Below are positions 35,122 to 43,370 of a stretch of 64,000 nucleotides of DNA, in pieces (the first letter of the stretch is position 1; the number at the start of each line of letters is the position of its first letter). The stretch spans positions 682,001-746,000 of the forward strand of contig NZ_VJWA01000001.1 of NCBI RefSeq assembly GCF_007097155.1, written 5' to 3'. A program made the position numbers and the translations under genes. A model generated the notes under the pieces. The model saw only the letters and a list, made by a program, of their open reading frames with translations, searched no databases and was not told the DNA's origin. The stretch is from Glacieibacterium frigidum (GTDB lineage Bacteria > Pseudomonadota > Alphaproteobacteria > Sphingomonadales > Sphingomonadaceae).

Positions 35122-35955
35122 TCAAGGCCCGACCTTGGCGTGCAGGCTGGTGAAGGCGCGGCCCGAGCGGAAGGCGCCCAGCCAGGTCGCGGGGTTCAGC
35201 GTCCACGATCCGTCGACCGAATAGGTCAGGAACTCGGCACGGCCGACGACATTCTCGATCGGCAGCAGCCCCAGGCCGCCGCCCTCGACGGGGACGCGAC
35301 TGTCCTGCGAATTGTCGCGGTTGTCACCCATCAGGAAGACATGCCCCTCGGGCACCACGATCGGCGCGGTATTGTCGTTGTCCCAGTTGCCGAGGTCGAA
35401 GACGTCGTAGCTGCGGCCGTTGGGCAGCGTCTCGCGGAAGCGCGGATAGCGGCAGACGGGCACCCCTTGCGCGTTGGTCGTCTGGAAGGCCGCGTCGACG
35501 ACGCCGTTGCAGGTTGAATTGGGGGTGATCTTGATCTCGGCCGGGGCCATCGGGACCTTGGGCACCGCGGTGCCGTTCAGAAACAGCACGCCGTTCTTCA
35601 TCTGCACAGTATCGCCGGGCAGGCCGACGACGCGCTTGATCCAGTCGTCGTGCTGGATCGGCGACTTGACGACGACGATGTCGCCGCGCTCCGGGTACGA
35701 GCCGAAGACGCGGCCCGGGATCTCGGGCAGGATCGGCAGGCTGGGCGACAGATAACTGTAGCCATAGGGGAATTTGGAGACGATCAGCTGGTCGCCGACC
35801 AGCATCGTCGGCAGCATCGACGCGCTGGGGATATAGAAGGGCTTGGCGATGAAGCTGTGCACAGCGAGCACCGCGAGCGCGAGCAGGAACAGCTGCCACG
35901 CCTCGTGCGCCCAGTTGGTCTTCTTCTTCGGTGCAGCCACTACAGCCTCGGTCAT
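35122..35955 (-). CDS. lepB: Signal peptidase I
   Basis: A 277-residue inner-membrane peptidase that removes signal peptides from exported proteins. One membrane helix (about 19-36) is followed by the catalytic Ser46 in PSASMLPTM and Lys107 in [13 protein letters not shown]. Box E is present as [15 protein letters not shown] (about 225). It is the last gene of a minus-strand unit and overlaps acpS by ATGA. Many secreted products in this window would be its substrates. Confidence 0.95.
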   Translation of the reverse strand: MTEAVVAAPKKKTNWAHEAWQLFLLALAVLAVHSFIAKPFYIPSASMLPTMLVGDQLIVSKFPYGYSYLSPSLPILPEIPGRVFGSYPERGDIVVVKSPIQHDDWIKRVVGLPGDTVQMKNGVLFLNGTAVPKVPMAPAEIKITPNSTCNGVVDAAFQTTNAQGVPVCRYPRFRETLPNGRSYDVFDLGNWDNDNTAPIVVPEGHVFLMGDNRDNSQDSRVPVEGGGLGLLPIENVVGRAEFLTYSVDGSWTLNPATWLGAFRSGRAFTSLHAKVGP

Positions 35956-36356
35956 GTCGGGGTCGCCGTAATCAGGACGATCGCCTGCGCGAAAGGGTGA
36001 TCGTCGGTGAGCGTCAGGTGTATTACCGCGCTATAACCCGCAGGCGTCAGCAGCGCCAGCCGCTCCGCAGCCCCGCCGCTGAGCTGCAGCGTCGGCGCGC
36101 CCGACGGCAGGTTGACGACCCCCATGTCGCGCATGAACACGCCGTCGCGAAAGCCCGTGCCCAGCGCCTTGGAGCACGCCTCCTTGGCGGCGAAGCGCTT
36201 GGCATAGGTGCCGGCGCGGGTCAGCGGGCGCCGCTCGGCCTTGGCCTGTTCGTGGGGTGTGAAGACGCGGGCGATGAAGCGGTCGCCGAAGCGGTCGAGC
36301 GATTTCTGGATCCGCTCGATGTTGCAGATGTCGTTGCCGAGACCGAGGACAATCAC
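35952..36356 (-). CDS. acpS: Holo-(acyl-carrier-protein) synthase
   Basis: A 134-residue phosphopantetheinyl transferase that activates acyl carrier protein using coenzyme A. The magnesium-binding residues are Asp9 ([12 protein letters not shown]) and Glu59 ([13 protein letters not shown]). Length and fold are standard for the group I trimeric enzymes. It overlaps pdxJ and lepB by four bases each; a pdxJ-acpS-lepB order is common in alphaproteobacteria. Confidence 0.94.
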   Translation of the reverse strand: MIVLGLGNDICNIERIQKSLDRFGDRFIARVFTPHEQAKAERRPLTRAGTYAKRFAAKEACSKALGTGFRDGVFMRDMGVVNLPSGAPTLQLSGGAAERLALLTPAGYSAVIHLTLTDDHPFAQAIVLITATPT

Positions 36357-37060
36357 GACCCCTCGTCCATCGCCGCCCGCATCGCCCGCACCGCCGCGTC
36401 GAGGCCGATGAACACCGCCTCACCGACGATGAAATGGCCGATGTTCAGCTCCGCGAGGCCCGGGATTGCCGCGACCGGCCCGACATTGGCCGTCGTCAGC
36501 CCGTGGCCGGCATGGACTTCGAGCCCCAGCCCCAGCGCATGCGCGGCGGCCGCCTGCAGCCGCTCCAACTCGCCGTCGCCGCCGTGCGCGTAGGGGCCGG
36601 TGTGCAGCTCGACGACCGGCGCCCCAAGCCGCGCCGCAGCTTCGAGCTGGCGGATGTCGGGGGCGATGAACAGGCTGACGCGAATGCCCGCATCGCGGAG
36701 GCGCGCGACGAAGGGCGCGAGGCTGTTGTGCTGTCCCGCGGCGTCGAGCCCGCCCTCGGTGGTGCGCTCCTCGCGGCGTTCGGGTACGATGCAGACCGCG
36801 GGCGGACGGTGGGTCAGCGCGATGCCGAGCATCTCGGGCGTGGCCGCCATTTCGAGGTTGAGGGGCAGCCCGGTGGCGTCGATCAGGCGGGCGATGTCGT
36901 CGTCGGTGATGTGCCGCCGGTCCTCGCGCAGGTGCGCGGTGATGCCGTCGGCGCCGGCCGCCGCCGCCATCTGCGCGGCGCGCACGGGATCGGGATGCTC
37001 GCCGCCCCGCGCGTTGCGGATCGTCGCGACGTGGTCGATGTTGACCCCTAGGCGGAGCAC
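36353..37060 (-). CDS. pdxJ: Pyridoxine 5'-phosphate synthase
   Basis: A 235-residue TIM-barrel enzyme that makes the vitamin B6 ring. Start is GTG 37060 (sequence [19 protein letters not shown]); it lies 13 bases inside the end of the preceding gene. Active-site segments include HLREDRRHI, the Glu of [11 protein letters not shown] and [11 protein letters not shown]. It supplies the pyridoxal phosphate used by enzymes such as SufS. Confidence 0.94.
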   Translation of the reverse strand: MLRLGVNIDHVATIRNARGGEHPDPVRAAQMAAAAGADGITAHLREDRRHITDDDIARLIDATGLPLNLEMAATPEMLGIALTHRPPAVCIVPERREERTTEGGLDAAGQHNSLAPFVARLRDAGIRVSLFIAPDIRQLEAAARLGAPVVELHTGPYAHGGDGELERLQAAAAHALGLGLEVHAGHGLTTANVGPVAAIPGLAELNIGHFIVGEAVFIGLDAAVRAMRAAMDEGS

Positions 37061-38118
37061 AGGGCCGCGCTCAGCAGTTCGTAGGTGACGCCCTTGCCCT
37101 GCCACGGCTCGCCGAAATCGGTCGGGCGGTCGGTGAAGGCGACGACGATGCGGCCCAAAGCGGGCGCGATGACGTTGCAAATCTCGACGCCGCCGATCTG
37201 GCCGCGGCGCTCGACCAGCGCGACGGGCGTGGCGCAGCCCTTCAGCGGCACGGTGTACGACCATTGGCCGAGTGCGACGAACCCCAGCTTGGGCTCGCCC
37301 TTCCACATCTCGGCACGTGCCGCCGCACCGATCAGGCGGCCGCCGAGCAGCGCCTGGTCGAAGCGCACCAGATCGGCGGGCGGCCCCGCGACCGCGCCCG
37401 CCGCGCCGAAGCGCCCGACATCGACATAATCGTCGGCGACCCCGTCGGCGAAATAGCCGCGCCGCCCGGCCGGGTCACCGGCGGCGAGCAGGCGCGCGCC
37501 CGTCATGCCCGCGGGCCGGAAGATGCGTTCGTCGAGCAGCTTCGCCAGCGGCCGGCCGGTTACCGCCTCCAGCACCGCGCCGACGATCTCGGTATCGCAG
37601 TCGTTGTATTCGAAGCGCGCGCCCGGTTCCGCCTTGGCGGGGCCGAGGCAGATCGGGCTGATCCCCTGCCACGCCGGCGCCGTGCGCAGGAACTGGACGA
37701 GCATGTCCTTGCGTTCGTTGACCGGCCCGTCCTCGACATTGGGCAGGCCGCTGGTGTGCATCAGCAGCTGGCGCAGCGTGACCTTGCCGGCGTTGGCGAT
37801 CTTCAGCTTGGACGCATAGCGTGCGATCGGCGTGTCGAGGTCGAGCTTGCCCGCCTCGACCTGCTGCATCACCGCGGTCGCGACGATCTGCTTGCTGACC
37901 GATGCCCAGCGCCACATCGCTGGCAGCATCATCTTCACCTGCGGGCCGACCTCGGCGCCGTGCTGCGCGGTCAGGTCTCCGACCCGCAGGTGGCCGCGCA
38001 GGCCGGTCTTCAACGCCGCAGCGTTCGCGGCCTCCCACATCTTCGCCAGCGCTGGCGGCGGTGCGGCGGCGGCGCACGGGACGGCGACCGCAAGCAGGAC
38101 GGCGAACAGGATCTTCAT
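37048..38118 (-). CDS. Exported beta-lactamase-fold serine hydrolase
   Basis: A 356-residue protein with a signal peptide (residues 1-18, [11 protein letters not shown]). It has the class C beta-lactamase/penicillin-binding fold signatures: SVSK as the SxxK motif ([14 protein letters not shown], about 72-85) and a Tyr in [19 protein letters not shown] for the YxN motif. These hydrolases include esterases and D-amino-acid peptidases, so activity on antibiotics should not be assumed. It is inserted between pyrE and pdxJ, sharing an ATGA overlap with pyrE. Confidence 0.88.
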   Translation of the reverse strand: MKILFAVLLAVAVPCAAAAPPPALAKMWEAANAAALKTGLRGHLRVGDLTAQHGAEVGPQVKMMLPAMWRWASVSKQIVATAVMQQVEAGKLDLDTPIARYASKLKIANAGKVTLRQLLMHTSGLPNVEDGPVNERKDMLVQFLRTAPAWQGISPICLGPAKAEPGARFEYNDCDTEIVGAVLEAVTGRPLAKLLDERIFRPAGMTGARLLAAGDPAGRRGYFADGVADDYVDVGRFGAAGAVAGPPADLVRFDQALLGGRLIGAAARAEMWKGEPKLGFVALGQWSYTVPLKGCATPVALVERRGQIGGVEICNVIAPALGRIVVAFTDRPTDFGEPWQGKGVTYELLSAALCSA

Positions 38119-38693
38119 GCAGCACGACTCCCCGGCTTCACCGCCGGCAGCGCCGCAAGCTCGGGCGGCAGCGCGTCGGCACTGTAGGTGGGCACGTCGA
38201 GTGCGATGAGGCTGGTCAGAGGCACGCCGATGTCGGCCTTGCCGTTCGAGCGGTCGACGAGGCAAGCGCCCGCAACGACGCACCCGCCCGCGGCTTCGAT
38301 GGCGACGATCGCCTCGCGCGAGCTGAGCCCCGTGGTGACGACATCCTCGACCATCAGGACGCGCGCGCCCTCGGTCAGAGTGAAGCCGCGGCGCAGTTCG
38401 AACACCCCCTGCGGCCGCTCGACGAACAGCGACTGAACGCCCAGCTGGCGCGCCACCTCGTAGCCGACGACGACGCCGCCCATCGCGGGGGCGACCACCG
38501 CATCGACCGCCAGCCCCTCGCGCGGCAGCTTGGCGATCAACGCCGCGACCAGGCGCGCGGCACGCGCCGGGTCGGCGAGGACGCGCGCGCACTGCAGGTA
38601 TTTCGCGCTGCGCAGGCCCGACGACAGGATGAAATGCCCCTCCAGCAGGGCGCCTGCGGCGTGGAATTCGGACAGGATTTCGGCGTCGGTCAT
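38115..38693 (-). CDS. pyrE: Orotate phosphoribosyltransferase
   Basis: A 192-residue enzyme of pyrimidine synthesis that joins orotate to PRPP. The PRPP-binding loop [14 protein letters not shown] is at about 112-125 and the N-terminal [11 protein letters not shown] segment binds orotate. Length is typical of the alphaproteobacterial type. It heads the minus-strand unit pyrE, hydrolase, pdxJ, acpS, lepB and is divergent from the CsgG-like gene. Confidence 0.94.
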   Translation of the reverse strand: MTDAEILSEFHAAGALLEGHFILSSGLRSAKYLQCARVLADPARAARLVAALIAKLPREGLAVDAVVAPAMGGVVVGYEVARQLGVQSLFVERPQGVFELRRGFTLTEGARVLMVEDVVTTGLSSREAIVAIEAAGGCVVAGACLVDRSNGKADIGVPLTSLIALDVPTYSADALPPELAALPAVKPGSRAA

Positions 38694-38799
38694 GGCGCGG
38701 GTCTAGCAGCCCGCCAAGCTGCGTGAAACCACGCCCGTAGAATCTGGCCAACACCGTTACGAATCGGTATGGCTGCCGGCGTAACTAGGGGAGTAGAGC

Positions 38800-39777
38800 G
38801 TGGTGAAGCGAGTTTCGATCGGGCGCCTGTGCGGTGCCGCCGTGGCGGTTTCATTGGTGGCGACGCCGCTGCCCGCCGCCGCCCAGCTGAATTCCAAAGC
38901 AGGCAAGACCGCCGAAAAGACGCGCGCCGCGGCGCAGGCGACGCTGCCCAATTGCGCGCGGCCGCTCGGCACGCTGGCGCTGGCCGAGCCCGAGACCAAG
39001 TGGTGGGGCGGCGTCGGGCTGGGCTCGCCCGAGGCGCTGATCCGCGTCTATGTCCAGAAGTCGAAGTGCTTCCGCCTCGTCAACCGCTCGAACCGCGGCA
39101 TGGAGTCGATGCAGCGCGAGCGTGATCTGGCGGGCAGCGGCGAGCTGCGCCGCGGCGGCGTCGTCGGCAAGGGCCAGATGGTCGAGGCCGACTTCACGAT
39201 GATCCCCGACATCGTCACGGGCAACAACAACAAGGGCGGCCTCAACGTCGGCGGCCTGGTCGGCGGCATCATGGGCGGTACGCTCGGCGGCATCGTCGGC
39301 GGGATCAGCATCAAGAAGAAGTCGGCGAACGTCATCCTGAACGTCGTCAACAACAAGACCAGCGAGGAGTTCGTCGCGGAAGGCCAGTCGAAGAAGTCCG
39401 ACCTCGGCTTCGGTGGCGGCGGCGGTTTCTTTGGCGGCGGCGCGCTGGGTGGTGCTGCGGTCGGCGGCTACGACAATACCGAACTGGGCCAGGTCGTCGC
39501 GCTGGCGTATCTCGACGCCTATGCCCGGCTGGTCAGCGACCTCGGCGGCATGGAGGCGGCGATCAACTCCGCGCCCGCGGCCGAAAAGGCGCTGACGCTC
39601 GGCCGTCCGGGCCGCATGTTCGCAACGCCGTCGCTCAAGGGTCGCGTCGTCAAGGCGCTCGACGCCGGCGCGATCCTCTACCCGACCGGCCAGCGCGCCC
39701 CGGGCTTCCGCGAGGTCGAGGACGAGATCGGCACCAAGGGCTGGGTGTCCGAGGCGTCGCTGCAGGTCGCGCGTTGA
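38800..39777 (+). CDS. CsgG-like exported protein with C-terminal SH3-type domain
   Basis: A 325-residue exported protein starting at GTG 38800, with GGGGAG about 7 bases upstream. Signal peptide about 1-28 (PLPAAA|Q). The core resembles the CsgG/HfaB family: ALIRVYVQKSKCFRLVNRS, RERDLAGSGELRRGG, a GGIVGGISIKKKSANVILNV strand and ALAYLDAYARLVSDL near the end. A Gly-rich insertion (about 205-222) and an SH3-like tail (about 270-325, ending GWVSEASLQVAR) are added. CsgG is the curli export pore and a lipoprotein; here there is no lipobox, so this may be periplasmic rather than a pore. No csgA, csgB, csgE or csgF is near. Confidence 0.7.
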   Translation: MVKRVSIGRLCGAAVAVSLVATPLPAAAQLNSKAGKTAEKTRAAAQATLPNCARPLGTLALAEPETKWWGGVGLGSPEALIRVYVQKSKCFRLVNRSNRGMESMQRERDLAGSGELRRGGVVGKGQMVEADFTMIPDIVTGNNNKGGLNVGGLVGGIMGGTLGGIVGGISIKKKSANVILNVVNNKTSEEFVAEGQSKKSDLGFGGGGGFFGGGALGGAAVGGYDNTELGQVVALAYLDAYARLVSDLGGMEAAINSAPAAEKALTLGRPGRMFATPSLKGRVVKALDAGAILYPTGQRAPGFREVEDEIGTKGWVSEASLQVAR

Positions 39778-39799
39778 TCGTCGGCGTCGGAGCGCGATA

Positions 39800-39910
39800 G
39801 TCGTCATCCCCGCGAAGGCGGGGACCCAAGGTCACGAGGTTCGGCGCGAAGGGGTATTTCCCCGGGCGAGATTTGTGACCTTGGGTCCCCGCCTTCGCGG
39901 GGATGACGAC
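39800..39910. repeat. REP-type inverted repeat pair, locus 3
   Basis: Left arm 39800-39835 and right arm 39875-39910, each ending or starting with GTGACC and carrying the TCATCCCCGCGAAGGCGGGG core. The right arm with its ATTTGTGACC lead-in is the same as at locus 1. It fills the gap between the CsgG-like gene and the convergent (p)ppGpp gene. Confidence 0.92.
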
Positions 39911-39918
39911 CTAAAAAC

Positions 39919-42018
39919 TCAAGCCTTTACCCGCTCCACGCTCACCACCGCCGGCGCACCCCGCAGCGCCGCGGTGATCGCGGTCAGCTGGGCCAGCCCC
40001 TCGACCTCGATGTCGATGATGTTGGTGTGGAATTCCCGGTCGCGGTGCTTCAGCGCGAGGCCGACGATGTTGCCGCGCGCCTGGGCGATGATGCTGGCGA
40101 CCGCCGCCAGGCTGCCGGGCTGGTTGTACACCACCGTCGCGACGCGCGCGACCGCGCCGCCCGAGTTCGCGTCCCACGCCAGTTCCAGCCAGTCCTGCGG
40201 TTCGTCGGCGAGCGTCGCGCAGTCGATGCCGTGCACCTCCACCCCCATGCCGGGGCGCGACAGGCCGGCGATGCGGTCGCCCGGCACCGGGTGGCAGCAT
40301 TCGCCCAGCGTGAAGGCCGCACCCGGCGCCAGCCCCTTGATGGTGATCGCGCCGGCGCCCGGCTTGACCTTGCGCGGCCGCTTGGCGCCCTCGGTCGAGC
40401 CGGGGCTCAGCGCCTCGCGCAGCGCGAGGTCGCCGACCGTCTGGCGGGCGAGCGCGACGTACAGCGCGTTGCGGTCCGCCAGCTTCAGGCCGCTCAAGGC
40501 GGCGTTGACCGTCGCGTCGTCGGACGGCAGGCCGTGCCTGGCGACCGCGGCGTCGAACAGCTGCCGCCCCATCGCCAGCTGCGCGTCGCGGGTGCGGGTG
40601 CGCGCCGAGCGGCGGACCGCGGCGCGCGCCTTGGCGGTGACGACGTACGACTCCCACGCCGGATCGGGGGCGCGGATCGACGAGCGCAAAATCTCGACCT
40701 GGTCGCCGTTGACCAGCTTGGTGCGCAGCGACACGACCCGCCCGTTGACGCGCGCCCCGACGCAGGTGTCGCCGATCTCCGAGTGCAGCAGATAGGCGAA
40801 ATCGACCGGCGTCGCGCCCTTGGGCAGCTGCTGCAGCTCGCCCTTCGGCGTGAAGACGAAGACCTGGTCGTGGAACATCGCGAGGCGCGTGTGCTCGAGC
40901 AGCTCCTCGGGCGTCGCGGCATGGTCGAGGATTTCGAGCAGGTCGTTGAGCCACGGATAGGACTCGCGCGCTGCCGCACCCTCGTTGCCCGACTTGTACG
41001 CCCAGTGCGCCGCCAGCCCCAGCTCCGCCTCGCGGTGCATCGCGGCGTCGCGGATCTGCACCTCGATGCCGATGCCGCTGTGCATCACCGTGGTGTGCAG
41101 CGAGCGATAGCCGTTCGCCTTGGGGGCCGAGATGAAGTCCTTGAAGCGCCCGACGAACGCCGGCCAGCGCTGGTGGATGATGCCGAGCGCGCGGTAGCAG
41201 TCGGCGGGACTGGCGACGATGACGCGGAACGCCATGACGTCGGTCAGCGCCTCGAAGCTCTTGTGGTCGGCGTGCATCTTGCGCCAGATCGACAGCGGCT
41301 GCTTCTCCCGCCCCCAGACGTCGGCCTCGACGCCGTTCTGGGCGAGCAGCAGCTTGAGCCCGCTGGTGATGCGCGACACCACGTCGCCGCCGCCCACGCG
41401 CAGCCGTTCGAGGCGCGCGGTAACGCTGGCATGGCCCTCGGGCTCCAGCTCGCGGAAGGCGAGTTCGTTCAGCTCGTCCATGAACTCGTACATGCCGATG
41501 CGGCCCGCCAGCGGCGCGTAGATGTCCATCGTCTCGCGCGCGATGCGGCGGCGCTTGTCGGGGTTCTTCAGGTGCTTGAGCGTCCGCATGTTGTGCAGCC
41601 GGTCCGCCAGCTTCACCAGCAGCACGCGGATGTCGTCGGACATCGCGAGCAGGAACTTGCGCAGGTTTTCGGCAGCCCTCTCGCTCTCGGTCTGCGCCTC
41701 GATCTTCGACAGCTTGGTGACCCCGTCGACCAGCCGCCCGACCGCGGGGCCGAACAGCTTGTCGATCTGCTCCTGCGTCGCGACCGTATCCTCGATCGTG
41801 TCGTGCAGGATGCCGGTGGCGATTGTCTCGTCGTCGAGCTTCAGGTCGGTCAGGATGCCCGCGACCTCGATCGGATGGCTGAAATAGGGGTCGCCGCTAG
41901 CGCGCAGCTGGCTGCCGTGCGCCTTCATCGAAAACACGTAGGCGCGGTTCAGCAGGTCCTCATCGGCCTGGGGGTCGTAGGCGCGGACACGCTCGACGAG
42001 TTCGTACTGACGCAGCAT
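39919..42018 (-). CDS. Bifunctional (p)ppGpp synthetase/hydrolase
   Basis: A 699-residue RelA/SpoT homologue that makes and degrades the stringent-response alarmone. The hydrolase HD domain (about 45-155) has HPIEVAGILTDLKLDDETI and LHDTIEDT; the synthetase domain (about 235-345) has MAFRVIVASPADCYRALGII and ANGYRSLHTTVM; a TGS domain (VFVFTPKGELQQLPKGATPV) and a C-terminal ACT domain follow. Both catalytic signatures are intact, so one enzyme probably serves both roles, as is usual in alphaproteobacteria (Rsh). Confidence 0.95.
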   Translation of the reverse strand: MLRQYELVERVRAYDPQADEDLLNRAYVFSMKAHGSQLRASGDPYFSHPIEVAGILTDLKLDDETIATGILHDTIEDTVATQEQIDKLFGPAVGRLVDGVTKLSKIEAQTESERAAENLRKFLLAMSDDIRVLLVKLADRLHNMRTLKHLKNPDKRRRIARETMDIYAPLAGRIGMYEFMDELNELAFRELEPEGHASVTARLERLRVGGGDVVSRITSGLKLLLAQNGVEADVWGREKQPLSIWRKMHADHKSFEALTDVMAFRVIVASPADCYRALGIIHQRWPAFVGRFKDFISAPKANGYRSLHTTVMHSGIGIEVQIRDAAMHREAELGLAAHWAYKSGNEGAAARESYPWLNDLLEILDHAATPEELLEHTRLAMFHDQVFVFTPKGELQQLPKGATPVDFAYLLHSEIGDTCVGARVNGRVVSLRTKLVNGDQVEILRSSIRAPDPAWESYVVTAKARAAVRRSARTRTRDAQLAMGRQLFDAAVARHGLPSDDATVNAALSGLKLADRNALYVALARQTVGDLALREALSPGSTEGAKRPRKVKPGAGAITIKGLAPGAAFTLGECCHPVPGDRIAGLSRPGMGVEVHGIDCATLADEPQDWLELAWDANSGGAVARVATVVYNQPGSLAAVASIIAQARGNIVGLALKHRDREFHTNIIDIEVEGLAQLTAITAALRGAPAVVSVERVKA

Positions 42019-42057
42019 TCAGCGAGTGTGGGGCGCGCGTCGCATGCGCGCAACCGT

Positions 42058-43260
42058 TCACCGCACGCCGGGCTCGTTCAGATGCTCGGACTTCCACTGC
42101 ATCGCCATCCGGATGCGGGTCGCGCCCGAGGGATGGTCGTAGAAGATCGCCTCCTCAATCGGGCCGGGCTCGAGCTTGCGATACGCCCCCAGCCGCAGCG
42201 CCGAGCGCGCGAAGCCGTCGGGGGCGCGTGCGGCGTTGAGGCCGAAGATGTCGGCCTGATGCTCGTTGAAGCGGATCAGCGAGTTGGTCACCGGGGTCAG
42301 CAGCAGGAAGAACACGCTGAACACGATCGACCAGACCGCGAAGGCGCCGGGGTCGCCGATGTCCTTGATGCCCCATGCCGGGTTGCGGCGGATGAGCGCC
42401 GGGACCGCGACGCTGACCACCAGGAACGCCAGCGTGATCAGCACGACGAAGGACAGGATCAGCACGACGACATGGCCGAGGACGTAATGGCCGAGTTCGT
42501 GACCCATCACCGACAGCGTGCCGGCATCGTCCTTGGTCGCGAGCAGATTGTCGTTGAGCGCGACGCGTGTCGTCGGCCCCAGCCCGGCGACGTTGGCGGA
42601 GATGCGCTTGGTCTGCTTCGATGCATCTACCACCAGAACATCGTGCGCGGGTACGCCGTTGGCGCGCGCCATCGACAGGATCTGCGCCTGCAGCGGCGAC
42701 GCCGGCATCGGCTTGTAGGTGTTGAACAAAGGCTCGATGAACACCGGCCCGGCGGCGATGAAGAACGACATGACGACCGCGGTCCCCGCCGCGCCGTACG
42801 CCCACCAGCGCTTCGGCGACCGGCGCACCCCGATGAACAGCGCGGCGATGGCGAGCGCCGTTATCGGCAGGCTGATCGCCGCGCCCTTGAGCATTTCGAC
42901 CAGCCACTCGCCCAGCGTCTGGTTCGACATGCCGTACTGATGCTCGCGGAAATACCCGGTGTACGCCTGCCACGGCAGCTCGATCACCGCGGTCAGCAGG
43001 CTGAAGACGAGGAGGAACAGCGCGGTGGCGAGGAACATCCGCCCGCCCGTCTGGCGCTGCGCCCAGGCCGACAGCCGGGCCGCCCAGCCCATGCGCAGGA
43101 ACAGATACGCGACGCCGATGCTGATCAGCGCGCCCCACAGGGTCAGCCAGTAGCCGCCCTCGAAATAGGCGTCGGAGCGGATGCGCGCGGCCCCCGACAC
43201 AGTCGCCAGATAGGCGCGCGTCGCGGCCTCTACATCGAATGCGGCTTGCGCGATGGCCAT
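42058..43260 (-). CDS. M48 (Ste24-type) membrane metalloprotease
   Basis: A 400-residue membrane protease. Start ATG 43260 follows GGGGGA; a 30-codon upstream extension is unlikely. The zinc site is MGHELGHYVLGH at about residue 252, with a further Glu in FNEHQADIFGLNAAR. Several membrane helices flank it, including an N-terminal Ste24-type half (FREHQYGMSNQTLGEWL). Family members cleave CAAX proteins in eukaryotes; bacterial ones act in membrane protein quality control, which is the likely role here. Divergent from pepN. Confidence 0.9.
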   Translation of the reverse strand: MAIAQAAFDVEAATRAYLATVSGAARIRSDAYFEGGYWLTLWGALISIGVAYLFLRMGWAARLSAWAQRQTGGRMFLATALFLLVFSLLTAVIELPWQAYTGYFREHQYGMSNQTLGEWLVEMLKGAAISLPITALAIAALFIGVRRSPKRWWAYGAAGTAVVMSFFIAAGPVFIEPLFNTYKPMPASPLQAQILSMARANGVPAHDVLVVDASKQTKRISANVAGLGPTTRVALNDNLLATKDDAGTLSVMGHELGHYVLGHVVVLILSFVVLITLAFLVVSVAVPALIRRNPAWGIKDIGDPGAFAVWSIVFSVFFLLLTPVTNSLIRFNEHQADIFGLNAARAPDGFARSALRLGAYRKLEPGPIEEAIFYDHPSGATRIRMAMQWKSEHLNEPGVR

Positions 43261-43370
43261 GATCGTCCCCCGACAGTGTCTGGTCTGTGTAACACACCTG
43301 CTGTGGTGCGCAAGCGGGTGACGCGGCGTTGAGGGCACGCTACATCGCACTGCACAAACGAAAGTTCACG

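Noticed and set aside
37048-38118. An antibiotic-resistance beta-lactamase.
   Set aside because: Only the general fold motifs are visible, and it lies within a conserved housekeeping operon; many such proteins are esterases or peptidases.
38800-39777. A curli system based on the CsgG-like gene.
   Set aside because: No CsgA/CsgB repeat protein, CsgE or CsgF is encoded nearby, and the protein has no lipobox, so curli secretion is not supported.
40027-43332. A frame of about 1100 codons on the plus strand opposite the (p)ppGpp and M48 protease genes.
   Set aside because: Both minus-strand genes have full catalytic motifs; the plus-strand translation is Arg/Asp/Gln-rich with no domain, a usual shadow in GC-rich DNA. 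The same holds for 43230-45656 opposite pepN, 12216-14555 opposite the autotransporter and 8854-10599 opposite paoC.
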